From positions 186,001 to 250,000 of the forward strand of contig NZ_MIHA01000002.1 in NCBI RefSeq assembly GCF_001722335.1: a DNA stretch of 64,000 nucleotides, read 5' to 3'. This document shows, in pieces, positions 30,818 through 42,733 of the stretch. The notes beneath the pieces were generated by a model that worked only from the letters and a program-made list of their open reading frames with translations, did no database searches and was not told where the DNA came from. How positions within the stretch are numbered: the stretch's first letter is position 1; every line of letters begins with the position of its first letter. Origin of the DNA: Mycolicibacterium flavescens (GTDB lineage: Bacteria > Actinomycetota > Actinomycetes > Mycobacteriales > Mycobacteriaceae). Made by a program: the position numbers and the translations under genes.

Positions 30818-30866
30818 GGTAACTGTGTTGTGGATGTGCATTGTGTGACAACTGTGCACAGTTACC
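30818..30866. promoter_or_regulatory. Nested inverted repeats in the ripA leader/promoter
   Basis: GGTAACTGTG (30818-30827) and CACAGTTACC (30857-30866) are perfect 10-bp inverted arms, and AACTGTGCACAGTT (30850-30863) is a perfect 14-bp palindrome sharing the right arm; AACTGTG also recurs in the left arm. The block sits 53-100 bp before the ripA start. It may bind an envelope-stress or cell-division regulator (MtrA is known to bind ripA promoters in mycobacteria) or fold as RNA. Confidence 0.5.
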
Positions 30867-30918
30867 CCGACGAATGTGTCCGCACGTTCGCAGAAGAGCC
30901 ATAGGAGAACTGAGTCGG

Positions 30919-32343
30919 ATGAGACGCACCCCTGGCCCATCCGTTACGCGGCCGCGCGGACGGTTCTGCGCGGCTCTGCTCGCCCTCGCCGTCGTGTTCG
31001 CCACCCCCGGCCTGGCGGTCGCCCAGCCGGGCAGCCCGGACGGCATCGCCGAACTCGTCGCGGCCGTGGCGAACGCCGACCAGAAGCTGCAGGACCTCGG
31101 CGCCCAGATTCAGCAGCAGCAGGAAAGCGTCAACAAGGCGATCCTCGACGTGCAGACCGCCCGCGACAACGCCGCGGCCGCCCAGCGCGAGGTCGACGCC
31201 AGCAGGCAGCGGGTGGCCGACGCCAACATCGCGATCGAACAGGCGCAGAAGCGGTTCGATTCGTTCGCCGCCGCCACCTACATCAACGGTCCGTCGGACT
31301 CCTATCTCACCGCGGCCGATCCGGCCGACATCATCAGCACCGCAGCGGCCGGGCAGACGCTGTCGCTGAGCTCGCAGAAGGTGATCGCCGACCTTCAGCG
31401 GGCGCGCACCGAGCAGGTCAACCGCGACTCCGCGGCGCGGCTGGCCAAGGAGAACGCCGACAAGGCGGTCACCGACGCCGAGGCCAGCCAGCAGTCGGCG
31501 GTCTCGGCGCTGACCGCCGCGCAGGACACCTTCCGCACGCAGCAGGCCGAACTCGACAAGCTGACCGCCGAGCGCTCGGCCGCCCAGGCCCGGCTGGCGG
31601 CAGCGCGCGCGTCGTCGGCACCGGCCGCGGCGCCGGCCGCCGCACCAGCACAGCCGGCGGCCAACCCGGCCAAGCCGGGAGACCCGAACTGGGACCGCTC
31701 GCCGCAGAGGCCCGACCCGGCCACCGGCAACTGGGCCACCCCGTGGGACCCGACGCTGCCTGCCATCCCGAGCGCGTTCGTCAGCGGCGACCCCATCGCG
31801 ATCATCAACGCGATCCTCGGCATCGCGTCGACGTCGGCGCAGGTCACCCAGGAGCTGGGACGCAGCTTCCTGCAGAAGCTGGGCCTGCTGCCCACCCCGA
31901 CCGGCTACACGAACAGCGGCGGCATTCCCCGCGTCTACGGCAGGCAGGCCACCGAGTACGTGATCAAGCGTGCGATGTCGCAGATGGGCGTGCCCTACTC
32001 GTGGGGCGGCGGCAACGCGGCCGGACCCAGCCGCGGCATCGACTCCGGCGCCGGGACCGTCGGCTTCGACTGCTCGGGCCTGATGCTCTACGCGTTCGCC
32101 GGCGTCGGCATCAAGCTCGACCACTACTCCGGTTCGCAGTACAACGCCGGGCGCAAGATCCCGACGTCCCAGATGCGCCGCGGCGACATGCTGTTCTGGG
32201 GTCCCAACGCCAGCCAGCACGTGGCGCTCTACCTCGGCGACGGCCAGATGCTCGAAGCGCCCTACACCGGATCGGTGGTCAAGGTGTCGCCGGTCCGCAC
32301 CAGCGGCATGACCCCCTACGCGACACGTCTCATCGAATGGTGA
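30919..32343 (+). CDS. ripA: Peptidoglycan endopeptidase RipA
   Basis: 474-aa secreted D,L-endopeptidase needed for daughter-cell separation. A signal peptide (cleavage after AVAQP-like region, residues about 1-40) leads to a long coiled coil (about 45-245: QQQQESVNKAILDVQTARD ...), an Ala/Pro linker, and a C-terminal NlpC/P60 domain with triad C385 (GFDCSG), H434 (SQHVALYLG) and E446 (QMLEAPY), two residues on from those of M. tuberculosis RipA. The coiled coil is the part that autoinhibits the enzyme in the known structure. ATG 30919 follows AGGAG; the in-frame GTG/ATG-like codons upstream belong to the leader. Confidence 0.96.
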   Translation: MRRTPGPSVTRPRGRFCAALLALAVVFATPGLAVAQPGSPDGIAELVAAVANADQKLQDLGAQIQQQQESVNKAILDVQTARDNAAAAQREVDASRQRVADANIAIEQAQKRFDSFAAATYINGPSDSYLTAADPADIISTAAAGQTLSLSSQKVIADLQRARTEQVNRDSAARLAKENADKAVTDAEASQQSAVSALTAAQDTFRTQQAELDKLTAERSAAQARLAAARASSAPAAAPAAAPAQPAANPAKPGDPNWDRSPQRPDPATGNWATPWDPTLPAIPSAFVSGDPIAIINAILGIASTSAQVTQELGRSFLQKLGLLPTPTGYTNSGGIPRVYGRQATEYVIKRAMSQMGVPYSWGGGNAAGPSRGIDSGAGTVGFDCSGLMLYAFAGVGIKLDHYSGSQYNAGRKIPTSQMRRGDMLFWGPNASQHVALYLGDGQMLEAPYTGSVVKVSPVRTSGMTPYATRLIEW

Positions 32344-32361
32344 CCGGACGATAGGAAAACC

Positions 32362-33075
32362 TTGCAGTTCAAGCGCTTCCGCTTTCACCGTCGTACCACG
32401 CGGATGCTCGCCGCCGCCGCGCTGGCGGTGGGCCTCGCGGTCGGTCTGGCCAACCCGGGCGCCGCGGCGCCCGAAGACGGCCAGTGGGATCCGACGCTGC
32501 CGAAGCTGATCAGCGCCGGCGCCCCGGGGGATCCGCTGGCCATCGCGAACGCCTCGTTGGCCGCCACCGCCCAGGCCACCGAGGTCACGATGAACCTCGG
32601 CCGCAAGTTCCTGTCCACCCTCGGGTTCGGACCCGCACCCGAGGCCGGCGTCGCCCCCGGGCGGGTGCGCGGCCCGCAGGCCATCGAGTACGTGATCCGG
32701 CGCGGCGCCAGCCAGATGGGCGTGCCGTACTCGTGGGGCGGGGGCAAGCCCAGCGGACCCACCCGCGGCATCGACTCCGGCGCCGGAACCGTCGGCTTCG
32801 ACTGCTCGGGTTTCACCCAGTTCTCGTTCGCCGGGGTCGGTGTGCTGATCCCCAAGTACTCCGGCGACCAGTACGACACCGGCCGCAAGGTGCCGCTGTC
32901 GCAGGCCAAGCGCGGCGATCTGCTGTTCTGGGGGCCGGGCGGCAGCCAGCACGTCGCGCTCTACCTCGGTGGCGGTCAGATGATCGAGGCCTCCGGCAGC
33001 GCGGGCAAGGTCACCGTCAGCCAGGTCCGGCGCGGCGGGCTGCAGCCGTACGCCGCGCGCATCATCGAATCCTGA
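32362..33075 (+). CDS. ripB: Peptidoglycan endopeptidase RipB
   Basis: 237-aa secreted NlpC/P60 hydrolase, shorter than RipA because it lacks the coiled coil. A basic N-terminus (FKRFRFHRRTTRM) and hydrophobic core make a signal peptide ending at about AAAPED. The triad is C148, H197 and E209. The catalytic domain is close to that of RipA (MGVPYSWGGG ... RGIDSGAGTVGFDCSG shared), showing a local duplication. TTG 32362 with AGGAAA upstream. Confidence 0.94.
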   Translation: MQFKRFRFHRRTTRMLAAAALAVGLAVGLANPGAAAPEDGQWDPTLPKLISAGAPGDPLAIANASLAATAQATEVTMNLGRKFLSTLGFGPAPEAGVAPGRVRGPQAIEYVIRRGASQMGVPYSWGGGKPSGPTRGIDSGAGTVGFDCSGFTQFSFAGVGVLIPKYSGDQYDTGRKVPLSQAKRGDLLFWGPGGSQHVALYLGGGQMIEASGSAGKVTVSQVRRGGLQPYAARIIES

Positions 33076-33240
33076 GCGTCGGCTGAGTGCTTGCTGAGCG
33101 GCTGTTTTGAATGCGCCTCGGGGGCGTGTCGAACCACGGGCAACGTCGACGGATTCTGCGGTGCCTGGAATAGTTGACGGCGAGCGTGCGGCCCGGACCG
33201 GCCTGCGCCGCCCAAAGCACAGAACGTGGAAGGAACGTGG
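33076..33240. other. Intergenic region ripB-moxR1
   Basis: 165 bp. An AAGGAA ribosome site (33230-33235) precedes moxR1. No strong repeat or hairpin was seen; a promoter for the moxR1 unit is likely here because the gap is much longer than others in the cluster. Confidence 0.4.
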
Positions 33241-34397
<1,157 letters not shown>

Positions 34398-34401
<4 letters not shown>

Positions 34402-35354
34402 CTACACCTTCCGGGCCGCGACGCTCCGTAGACCTACCGTCGCTCAAGCGCGGGGAGATTCGTGACCCCGCGCTGAGCGCGGCGCTGCGCAAGCTCGAGC
34501 TGACCGTGCGCCGCAAACTCGACGGTGTGCTGCACGGCGACCATCTCGGTCTGCTGCCGGGCCCCGGCTCGGAACCCGGCGAGTCGCGGCTCTACCAGCC
34601 CGGTGACGACGTGCGCCGGATGGACTGGTCGGTCACCGCCCGCACCACCCACCCGCACGTGCGGCAGATGATCGCCGACCGGGAGCTGGAGACCTGGCTG
34701 GTCATCGACATGTCGGCCAGCCTGGACTTCGGCACCACCGGGTGCGAGAAGCGCGACCTGGCGGTGGCCGCGGCGGCCGCGATCACGTTCCTCAACAGCG
34801 GCGGGGGCAACCGCATCGGCGCCATCATCGCCAACGGTGACACGGTGCGGCGGGTGCCCGCGCTGTCGGGCCGCATGCACGAGCAGGAGATGCTGCGCAC
34901 GATCGCGACCATGCCGAAGGCGCCCACCGGGGTGCGCGGTGACCTGGCCGCGGCGATCGACGCGCTGCGCCGCCCCGAACGTCGGCGCGGGATGGCGGTG
35001 ATCATCAGCGACTTCCTCGGCCCCATCAACTGGATGCGCCCGCTGCGGGCGATCGCCGGCCGCCACGAGGTGCTGGGCATCGAGATCCTCGATCCCCGCG
35101 ACGTGGAACTGCCGCCGGTCGGGGACGTCGTCCTGCAGGACGCCGAGACCGGCGTCACCCGCGAGTTCACCATCGACGAGCAGTTGCGCGCCGACTTCGA
35201 ACGCGCCGCAGGCGCGCACCGCGCGGAGGTGGCCAGGACGTTGCGGCGGTGCGATGCCCCGCTGCTGACCCTGCGCACCGACCGCGACTGGATCGCCGAT
35301 GTCGTCCGCTTCGTGGCCAACCGCAGGCGCGGCGCGCTGGCGGGCCACGCCTAG
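34398..35354 (+). CDS. DUF58 domain protein (Rv1480-like)
   Basis: 318 aa. The DUF58 core motif is clear ([23 protein letters not shown]) with a VWA-like fold continuing ([25 protein letters not shown]-like DMSAS). Such proteins pair with MoxR ATPases and VWA membrane proteins; the joint task is unknown, possibly envelope protein quality control. GTG 34398 overlaps the moxR1 stop (GTGA), so the pair is coupled. Confidence 0.88.
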
Positions 35355-35386
35355 CTCAACGTGATGATCGAAATGAACAGGCGCAT

Positions 35387-36394
35387 ATGACTTTGCCGCT
35401 GCTCGGACCGATGAGTCTGTCGGGATTCGACAACGCGTGGTTCTTCCTGTTCCTGCTCGCCGTGCTCGGGCTGGTCGGGCTCTACATCGTGGTGCAACTG
35501 GGCCGGCACCGCCGGATGCTGCGGTTCGCCAACATGGAGCTGCTGGAAAGCGTTGCGCCCAAACGCTCTTCACGGTGGCGACATCTGCCGGCGATCCTGA
35601 CGGTGATCGCGCTGGTGTTCCTGACCGCCGCGATGGCCGGTCCGACGCACGACGTGCGGATCCCGCGGAACCGGGCCGTGGTGATGCTGGTGATGGACGT
35701 GTCGCAGTCGATGCGCGCCACCGACGTGTCGCCGAACCGGATGGCCGCCGCCCAGGAGGCCTCCAAGCAGTTCGCCGACGAGCTGACCGCGGGCATCAAC
35801 CTCGGGTTGATCTCGTACGCGGGCACGGCCACCGTGCTGGTGTCACCGACGACCGGCCGCGAGGCCACCAAGGCCGCGATCGACGGGCTGCAGTTCGCCG
35901 ACCGCACCGCCACCGGTGAGGGCATCTTCACTGCGCTGCAGGCGATCGCGACCGTCGGCGCGGTGATCGGCGGCGGCGACGAACCGCCGCCGGCGCGCAT
36001 CGTGCTGTTCTCCGACGGCAAGGAGACCGTGCCGTCGAACCCCGACAACCCCAAGGGCGCCTACACCGCGGCGCGCACCGCCAAGGACCAGGGCGTGCCG
36101 ATCTCGACGATCTCATTCGGCACCCCGTACGGGTACGTCGAGATCAACGATCAACGTCAACCGGTGCCGGTCGACGACGAGATGCTCAAGAAGATCGCCG
36201 ACCTCTCCGGCGGCGAGGCGTTCACCGCGTCCAGCCTCGAACAGCTGCGACAGGTGTATGCGAACCTGCAGCAGCAGATCGGCTACGAGACCATCCGCGG
36301 CGACGCGAGCGTCGGCTGGCTGCGGCTCGGCGCGCTGGCGCTCGCCCTGGCCACCGTCGCGGCGCTGGCCATCAACCGTCGGCTGCCGAACTGA
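35387..36394 (+). CDS. VWA-domain membrane protein, copy 1 (Rv1481-like)
   Basis: 335 aa: transmembrane helices at about residues 17-40 and 60-82, a VWA domain with a MIDAS motif (MDVSQSM, then a threonine and DGKE), and a C-terminal helix (about 312-330), the BatA/Aerotolerance layout. Metal-dependent ligand binding on the outer side of the first loop is the usual expectation. It is about 70% identical by eye to the next gene, so the two are tandem duplicates. Part of the moxR1 group. Confidence 0.9.
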   Translation: MTLPLLGPMSLSGFDNAWFFLFLLAVLGLVGLYIVVQLGRHRRMLRFANMELLESVAPKRSSRWRHLPAILTVIALVFLTAAMAGPTHDVRIPRNRAVVMLVMDVSQSMRATDVSPNRMAAAQEASKQFADELTAGINLGLISYAGTATVLVSPTTGREATKAAIDGLQFADRTATGEGIFTALQAIATVGAVIGGGDEPPPARIVLFSDGKETVPSNPDNPKGAYTAARTAKDQGVPISTISFGTPYGYVEINDQRQPVPVDDEMLKKIADLSGGEAFTASSLEQLRQVYANLQQQIGYETIRGDASVGWLRLGALALALATVAALAINRRLPN

Positions 36395-37055
36395 GGACGC
36401 TGACATGACCATTCCACTGCTCGGCCCGGTTTCACTGACGGGATTCACCCACCTCTGGTGGTTCCTGCTGTTCCTGATCGTGGTGGCGGCGCTGGCCGCG
36501 ATGTACGTGGTGGCCCAGATCCGCAGGCGCCGCCGGCTGCAGCAGTTCGCCAACACCGAACTGCTCGACAGCGTGTCCACCACCCGGCCCAGTCGCTGGC
36601 GCCACGTTCCGGCCGCGCTGCTGGCAGTGGCGTTGCTGCTGTGCACGATCGCGCTGGCCGGCCCGACCCACGACCAACGGCTGCCGCGCAACCGCGCGGT
36701 GGTGGTGCTGGCCATCGACGTGTCGCAGTCGATGAACGCCACCGACGTGGAGCCGAACCGGCTCGCCGCCGCCCAGGAGGCATCCAAGAAATTCGTCGAC
36801 GAGCTGACCCCGGGCATCAACCTCGGGGTGATCTCGTTCGCCGGTACCGCGACGGTGCTGGTGTCCCCGACGACGAACCGCGACGCGAGCCGGCGCGCCA
36901 TCGAGAACCTGCAGGTGGCCGAGCGCACCGCCACCGGTGAGGCGATTCTCACCGCGCTGTCGTCGATTTCGACGGTCGGCGCGGTGATCGGCGGCGGCGA
37001 CGAACCGCCGCCCGCGCACATCGTGCTGTTCTCCGACGGCAAGGAGACCGTGCCG
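35954..37055 (+). repeat. Near-identical repeat blocks within the two VWA genes
   Basis: The 38-bp block at 35954-35991 recurs exactly at 36975-37012, and the 35 bp after a short mismatch (36000-36034) recurs at 37021-37055, giving a constant 1021-bp offset. These are the most conserved parts of the duplicated genes and could support recombination that deletes or fuses one copy. Confidence 0.85.
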
Positions 37056-37415
37056 AACAATCCGGACAATCCCAAGGGCGCGTTCACCGCTGCGCGCGCC
37101 GCCAAGGACCAGGGTGTGCCGGTCTCGACGATCTCGTTCGGCACGCCCAACGGCAGCGTCGAGGTCAACGGGGAACGGGTCCCGGTGCCCGTCGACGACG
37201 AGATGATGAAGAAGATCGCCAACCTGGCCGGGGGAGAGGCCTACACCGCCGAGAACCTCGAGGAACTCAACAAGGTGTATACGACCCTGCAGGACCAGAT
37301 CGGCTACGAGACCGTCCGCGGCGAGGCCACCACCGGTTGGCTGCGGCTCGCGGCTCTGGTCGCCGCGGTCGCGGCCGCGGCGAGCCTGCTGATCAACCGC
37401 CGGCTCCCGCTGTAG
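36405..37415 (+). CDS. VWA-domain membrane protein, copy 2
   Basis: 336 aa, with the same two N-terminal helices, VWA domain (IDVSQSM, DGKE) and C-terminal helix as copy 1. The 10-bp gap and shared leader ([14 protein letters not shown] versus [14 protein letters not shown]) show tandem duplication. As I recall, M. tuberculosis has one copy at this place. Differences cluster at residues 1-60 and near the MIDAS flanks, so each copy may have its own partner. Last gene before fabG1. Confidence 0.9.
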   Translation: MTIPLLGPVSLTGFTHLWWFLLFLIVVAALAAMYVVAQIRRRRRLQQFANTELLDSVSTTRPSRWRHVPAALLAVALLLCTIALAGPTHDQRLPRNRAVVVLAIDVSQSMNATDVEPNRLAAAQEASKKFVDELTPGINLGVISFAGTATVLVSPTTNRDASRRAIENLQVAERTATGEAILTALSSISTVGAVIGGGDEPPPAHIVLFSDGKETVPNNPDNPKGAFTAARAAKDQGVPVSTISFGTPNGSVEVNGERVPVPVDDEMMKKIANLAGGEAYTAENLEELNKVYTTLQDQIGYETVRGEATTGWLRLAALVAAVAAAASLLINRRLPL

Positions 37416-37440
37416 CGAGCCCGGAGTAAGGCGATTTCTT

Positions 37441-38237
<797 letters not shown>

Positions 38238-38267
38238 AACTTTCACCGAAAGAGAAGGACTCAGAAC

Positions 38268-39077
38268 ATGGCAGGTCTGCTCGAAGGCAAACGGATCCTG
38301 GTCACCGGGATCATCACCGACTCGTCGATCGCGTTCCACATCGCCAAGGTGGCCCAGGAGGCCGGCGCCGAACTGGTGCTCACCGGGTTCGACCGGATGA
38401 AGCTGATCCAGCGGATCGCCGACCGGTTGCCGAACCCGGCGCCGCTGCTGGAACTCGACGTGCAGAACACCGAACACCTGGACTCGCTGGCCGGCCGCAT
38501 CGGCGACGCGATCGGCGAGGGCAACAAGATCGACGGTGTCGTGCACTCGATCGGCTTCATGCCGCAGTCCGGGATGGGCATCAACCCGTTCTTCGACGCC
38601 CCGTACGAGGATGTGGCCAAAGGCATTCACATCTCGGCCTACTCGTACGCCTCGCTCGCGAAGGCCACGCTGCCCATCATGAACCGCGGCGGCAGCATCG
38701 TCGGCATGGACTTCGACCCGACCCGCGCGATGCCCGCCTACAACTGGATGACCGTGGCCAAGAGCGCGCTCGAGTCGGTGAACCGGTTCGTCGCCCGTGA
38801 GGCCGGCCCGTACGGGGTGCGCTCCAATTTGGTTGCCGCCGGACCGATCCGGACGCTGGCGATGAGCGCGATCGTCGGCGGCGCCCTGGGTGCCGAGGCC
38901 GGCGAGCAGATGCGCCTGCTCGAGGAGGGCTGGGATCAGCGCGCCCCGGTCGGCTGGGACATGAAGGATCCGACGCCGGTGGCCAAGACGGTCTGCGCGC
39001 TGCTGTCGGACTGGCTGCCCGCCACCACCGGCACCGTGGTCTACGCCGACGGCGGCGCGAGCACCCAGTTGCTGTAG
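38268..39077 (+). CDS. inhA: Enoyl-ACP reductase InhA
   Basis: 269-aa NADH-dependent enoyl-ACP reductase of FAS-II and the target of isoniazid. Catalytic Y158 and K165 are present ([10 protein letters not shown]). The residues whose change gives isoniazid resistance are wild type: I21 and S94 ([10 protein letters not shown]). AGAAGGA (38253-38259) precedes ATG 38268. hemH starts directly after the TAG. Confidence 0.98.
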   Translation: MAGLLEGKRILVTGIITDSSIAFHIAKVAQEAGAELVLTGFDRMKLIQRIADRLPNPAPLLELDVQNTEHLDSLAGRIGDAIGEGNKIDGVVHSIGFMPQSGMGINPFFDAPYEDVAKGIHISAYSYASLAKATLPIMNRGGSIVGMDFDPTRAMPAYNWMTVAKSALESVNRFVAREAGPYGVRSNLVAAGPIRTLAMSAIVGGALGAEAGEQMRLLEEGWDQRAPVGWDMKDPTPVAKTVCALLSDWLPATTGTVVYADGGASTQLL

Positions 39078-40079
39078 ATGGAGTTCCCGGCGGACATCGA
39101 AGCCGTCCTGCTGCTGTCGTTCGGCGGGCCGGAGGGTCCCGACGAGGTGATGCCGTTCCTGGAGAACGTCACCCGCGGTCGGGGGATCCCGCCGGAGCGG
39201 CTGGCCGGTGTCGCCGAGCACTATCTGCACTTCGACGGTGTCTCGCCGATCAACCGCATCAACCGGGCTCTGATCGACCGGCTGCAGGGCCTGATCGACG
39301 TGCCCGTGTACTTCGGCAACCGCAACTGGCGGCCCTACGTCGAGGACACCGTGTCGGCCATGCGCGACGACGGCATCCGGCGGGCCGCGGTGTTCACCAC
39401 CTCGGCGTGGGGCGGCTACTCGAGCTGCACGCAGTACGTCGAGGACATCGCGCGGGGACGGCAGGCCGCCGGAGCCGATGCGCCCCGGCTGATCAAGCTG
39501 CGCCAGTACTTCGACCACCCGGTGTTCGTGCAGATGTTCGCCGACGCGATCACCGCGGCCGCCCGCACCGTTCCCGACGGTGCCCGGCTGGTGTTCACCG
39601 CGCACTCGATCCCGCTGTCGGCCCGGTCACGTTGTGGGACCGACCTTTACGCGCGGCAGGTGGCCCACGCGGCGAAGCTGGTCGCGGCCGCCGCCGGTTA
39701 CCGGGACTATGACCAGGTGTGGCAGTCGCGGTCGGGACCGCCGCAGGTGCCGTGGCTGGAACCCGATGTGGGCGATCATCTCGCGGCACTGGCGCAGTCC
39801 GGGACCGGGGCTGTGGTGGTGTGCCCGATCGGCTTCGTCGCCGATCACATCGAGGTGGTCTGGGATCTGGACGAAGAACTGCGCGTGCAGGCACAGGATC
39901 TGGGGGTGGCCTTCGCCCGGGCCGCGACACCCAACGCCGACCTTGCGAAGGTGGGCGCCGACCTGCTCGACGAGCTCCGCCAGGGCCGACCCGCCGCGCG
40001 GGTGCCCGCGGCCGATGCACCTCCGCTGCAGGGGGTTTCGGTCGACGGTGTGGTCTGCACGCCCGCCTGCGCGAGCTAG
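39078..40079 (+). CDS. hemH: Ferrochelatase (coproporphyrin ferrochelatase type)
   Basis: 333-aa enzyme inserting ferrous iron into the porphyrin ring in late heme synthesis, in actinobacteria probably coproporphyrin III (CpfC). Conserved [11 protein letters not shown], the catalytic-site TAHSIPLSA, and [16 protein letters not shown] (His and Glu) are visible. A C-terminal Cys-x3-Cys (VVCTPAC) fits the C-terminal ligands of a [2Fe-2S] cluster reported in mycobacterial ferrochelatase. ATG 39078 directly abuts the inhA TAG, so heme and mycolate genes are cotranscribed. Its stop overlaps the convergent gene by 4 bp (CTAG). Confidence 0.94.
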   Translation: MEFPADIEAVLLLSFGGPEGPDEVMPFLENVTRGRGIPPERLAGVAEHYLHFDGVSPINRINRALIDRLQGLIDVPVYFGNRNWRPYVEDTVSAMRDDGIRRAAVFTTSAWGGYSSCTQYVEDIARGRQAAGADAPRLIKLRQYFDHPVFVQMFADAITAAARTVPDGARLVFTAHSIPLSARSRCGTDLYARQVAHAAKLVAAAAGYRDYDQVWQSRSGPPQVPWLEPDVGDHLAALAQSGTGAVVVCPIGFVADHIEVVWDLDEELRVQAQDLGVAFARAATPNADLAKVGADLLDELRQGRPAARVPAADAPPLQGVSVDGVVCTPACAS

Positions 40080-40927
40080 CCTCGCCAGGCCGAGTGCAGG
40101 ATCGCGGTGACCGCGGCGATCCTCGCGGCCCGGACCACGGCGTCCAGTGGACGCAGTGCGTCGCTTGCCAATTGCACCTGCGTCGAACTGTGCAGTCCGC
40201 TCGGGATCAGTTCCGCGCTGACCGCAATGATCGCGTCGACGTGCGCGGCGTTCTCCAGCACCCGCAGTGCCCGGTCCGGCGCATGCTCTGGAATGCGATG
40301 GGCGCGACCGGCTTCCAGGATCTCCTCGACCAGCCCACGCGGGTCTTCGACGTCGACGTCGGCGGCCCCGGTGCGCAGCGCGCCGAGCGCTTCGGCGGCC
40401 GCCCGGACCGCCGAGCGCAGTTCGTACTCGGCTTCACCGAGGTCGATGTACGCGGCGGGGGCCACGGTGGGCAGCGAGTACACCGTCCACGACAGTCCGA
40501 CCGGTTCGTGGCCGAACTCGTCGTCGACGTCGAGTTCGTCGTACTCGAAGTCCGGTACCAGGCCGATGGCGTCCGCGTCGCCGCCTGCGACGATCAGCGC
40601 CTCGCCCGCCGTGACGGCGTCGCGCTGGAACTGGGTACCGGCCGGCAGTCCGCGCACGTCGCCGGGCACCGGCAGCGCCAACTGGATCGGCGGCGACGTG
40701 CGCTGCGGGCCTGCCGCGGTGCGCAGCGTCTGCAGCAGCGACACCGCGCCCGAGTCGAGCAGATCGGGCCACGGCAGACCCGTGCGACCGGCCGCAACCG
40801 AGTCATACGCTGTTACGGAATGCTTTGGTGCCCAGAGTGATAACGCATCAAGAACATCATCGGGCGCGGCCGCGCCGGCAAGCCAGGCGTTGGCCCACAC
40901 CGTCAAAGAAACACTCGGACACCACAT
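40076..40927 (-). CDS. Conserved hypothetical protein (Rv1486c-like)
   Basis: 283 aa, soluble, acidic. N-terminal [25 protein letters not shown] and a later EVLEAG-type helical region are conserved among mycobacteria as I remember them. No motif identifies an activity. ATG 40927 has no strong ribosome site. Convergent with hemH. Confidence 0.8.
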   Translation of the reverse strand: MWCPSVSLTVWANAWLAGAAAPDDVLDALSLWAPKHSVTAYDSVAAGRTGLPWPDLLDSGAVSLLQTLRTAAGPQRTSPPIQLALPVPGDVRGLPAGTQFQRDAVTAGEALIVAGGDADAIGLVPDFEYDELDVDDEFGHEPVGLSWTVYSLPTVAPAAYIDLGEAEYELRSAVRAAAEALGALRTGAADVDVEDPRGLVEEILEAGRAHRIPEHAPDRALRVLENAAHVDAIIAVSAELIPSGLHSSTQVQLASDALRPLDAVVRAARIAAVTAILHSAWRG

Positions 40928-40987
40928 GATGCTCGCAGTGTAGTTGTTACGCCCGCATGTGGCCGGTCACGACAGTAGGGTGGCGGT

Positions 40988-41419
40988 ATGCCCGCTGCGC
41001 TGCTCTGGCTCATCGCCGCGCTGGCCCTCGCCGGGGCCGAAGCCCTCACCGGCGACCTGTTCCTGCTCATGCTCGGCGGCGGGGCGCTCGCCGCGGCGGG
41101 GTCGAGCCTGATCTTCGACGACCTGTGGGTGCACGGCGCGGTGTTCGCGGTGGTCTCGGTGCTACTGCTGGTGCTGGTGCGGCCCGCGCTGCGCAGGCAC
41201 TTCCGGTCCGGTACGGGTCTGCCGGATCCGGCGGAGGCGCTGGAGGGCAAGACCGCGCTGGTGCTCGACCGGGTGGCCCGCCACGAAGGACAGGTCAAGC
41301 TCGACGGCGAGGTCTGGACGGCCCGGCCGCTCAACGAGAGCGACATCTACGAACCGGGCGACAACGTGACCGTCGTGCACATCGACGGCGCCACCGCCGT
41401 CGTCCAGAAGCTCGCCTAG
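40988..41419 (+). CDS. NfeD-like membrane protein (Rv1487-like)
   Basis: 143 aa: two to three N-terminal helices (LLWLIAALALAGAEALTGDLFLLMLGGGALAAAG and a following helix) and a C-terminal soluble OB-fold domain (GQVKLDGEVWTARPLNESDIYEPGD... read in parts), the NfeDb layout. NfeD proteins are encoded next to SPFH proteins, as here, and are thought to form a membrane-organising pair. The SPFH gene follows 29 bp later. Confidence 0.9.
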   Translation: MPAALLWLIAALALAGAEALTGDLFLLMLGGGALAAAGSSLIFDDLWVHGAVFAVVSVLLLVLVRPALRRHFRSGTGLPDPAEALEGKTALVLDRVARHEGQVKLDGEVWTARPLNESDIYEPGDNVTVVHIDGATAVVQKLA

Positions 41420-41448
41420 AGACCACTGGGCGCGGTTAGGAGGAAGTC

Positions 41449-42639
41449 ATGGAAGGTGCCGTCGCCGGCCTGATACTCGTCGGGGTGCTGGTGGTGTTCG
41501 CCGCCATCATCGTCGCGAAGTCGGTCGCGTTGATCCCGCAGGCCGAGGCCGCGGTCATCGAACGGCTGGGCCGCTACAGCAAGACGGTGTCGGGCCAGTT
41601 GACGCTGCTGCTGCCCTTCATCGACAAGATCCGCGCCCGGGTGGACCTGCGCGAGCGGGTGGTGTCGTTCCCGCCGCAGCCGGTGATCACCGAGGACAAC
41701 CTGACCGTCAACATCGACACCGTCGTCTACTTCCAGGTGACCAACCCGCAGGCCGCGGTCTACCAGATCAGCAACTACATCGTCGGCGTCGAGCAGCTGA
41801 CCACCACGACCCTGCGCAACGTGGTCGGCGGGATGACCCTGGAGCAGACCCTGACCTCGCGGGACTCGATCAACGGCCAGCTGCGCGGGGTGCTCGACGA
41901 GGCCACCAACCGCTGGGGACTGCGGGTGGCGCGCGTCGAGCTGCGCAGCATCGATCCGCCGCCGTCGATCCAGGACTCGATGGAGAAGCAGATGCGCGCC
42001 GACCGCGAGAAGCGCGCGATGATCCTGACCGCCGAGGGCAGCCGGGAAGCCGCGATCAAACAGGCCGAAGGCCAGAAGCAGGCGCAGATCCTGGCCGCCG
42101 AGGGCGCCAAGCAGGCCGCGATCCTGGCCGCCGAGGCCGACCGGCAGTCGCGGATGCTGCGGGCACAGGGCGAGCGGGCCGCGGCGTACCTGCAGGCCCA
42201 AGGCCAGGCCAAGGCCATCGAGAAGACGTTCGCCGCGATCAAGGCGGGCCGGCCGACCCCGGAGATGCTGGCCTACCAGTACCTGCAGACGCTGCCGCAG
42301 ATGGCCAAGGGTGAAGCCAACAAGGTGTGGCTGGTGCCCAGCGACTTCGGTTCGGCGCTGCAGGGTTTCACCAAACTGCTCGGCGCGCCCGGCGAGGACG
42401 GGGTGTTCCGGTACACGCCGTCGCCGGTCGACGACACCCCGCCGCCGTCCGACGACGACGAGGTCGCCGACTGGTTCAACACCGAGACCGATCCCGAGAT
42501 CGCGCGGGCGGTGGCCCGGGCCGAGGCCGAGGCGCGCGCCTCGGTCGACGGGCCGGGTTACGCGCCGCCCCAGCAGTTGAGCGGCCCTCGGGCCAACCCG
42601 CCCGCCACCTCCGACGGCGGCGGAGCGCATTCCGTCTGA
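41449..42639 (+). CDS. SPFH/band-7 domain membrane protein
   Basis: 396 aa. An N-terminal membrane helix (LILVGVLVVFAAIIVAKSVALI) precedes the SPFH domain (PQAEAAVIERLGRYSKTVSGQ), then a long coiled coil with repeats of AEG/AEA-KQAxIL and a Pro/Asp-rich tail. Family members (stomatin/HflK/QmcA-like) form large membrane cages. AGGAGG (41438-41443) precedes ATG 41449. It pairs with the NfeD gene just before. Confidence 0.92.
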   Translation: MEGAVAGLILVGVLVVFAAIIVAKSVALIPQAEAAVIERLGRYSKTVSGQLTLLLPFIDKIRARVDLRERVVSFPPQPVITEDNLTVNIDTVVYFQVTNPQAAVYQISNYIVGVEQLTTTTLRNVVGGMTLEQTLTSRDSINGQLRGVLDEATNRWGLRVARVELRSIDPPPSIQDSMEKQMRADREKRAMILTAEGSREAAIKQAEGQKQAQILAAEGAKQAAILAAEADRQSRMLRAQGERAAAYLQAQGQAKAIEKTFAAIKAGRPTPEMLAYQYLQTLPQMAKGEANKVWLVPSDFGSALQGFTKLLGAPGEDGVFRYTPSPVDDTPPPSDDDEVADWFNTETDPEIARAVARAEAEARASVDGPGYAPPQQLSGPRANPPATSDGGGAHSV

Positions 42640-42733
42640 CCCGCTGCTGCCAATCGCCGGTCAGCCACCCCGGTGCCAGCTATCGTTGATCCAGCAAACA
42701 ACGACGGCTGTCGGTGATGCAGGGGAGGGTGCG

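Noticed and set aside
30844..30861. CRP-type site (TGTGA-N6-TCACA) in the ripA upstream region
   Set aside because: Right half-site fits only with wrong spacing; the palindrome AACTGTGCACAGTT explains the symmetry better.
30672..30918. c-di-AMP (ydaO) riboswitch upstream of ripA
   Set aside because: This riboswitch precedes some actinobacterial cell-wall hydrolases, but its conserved G-rich core is not visible here.
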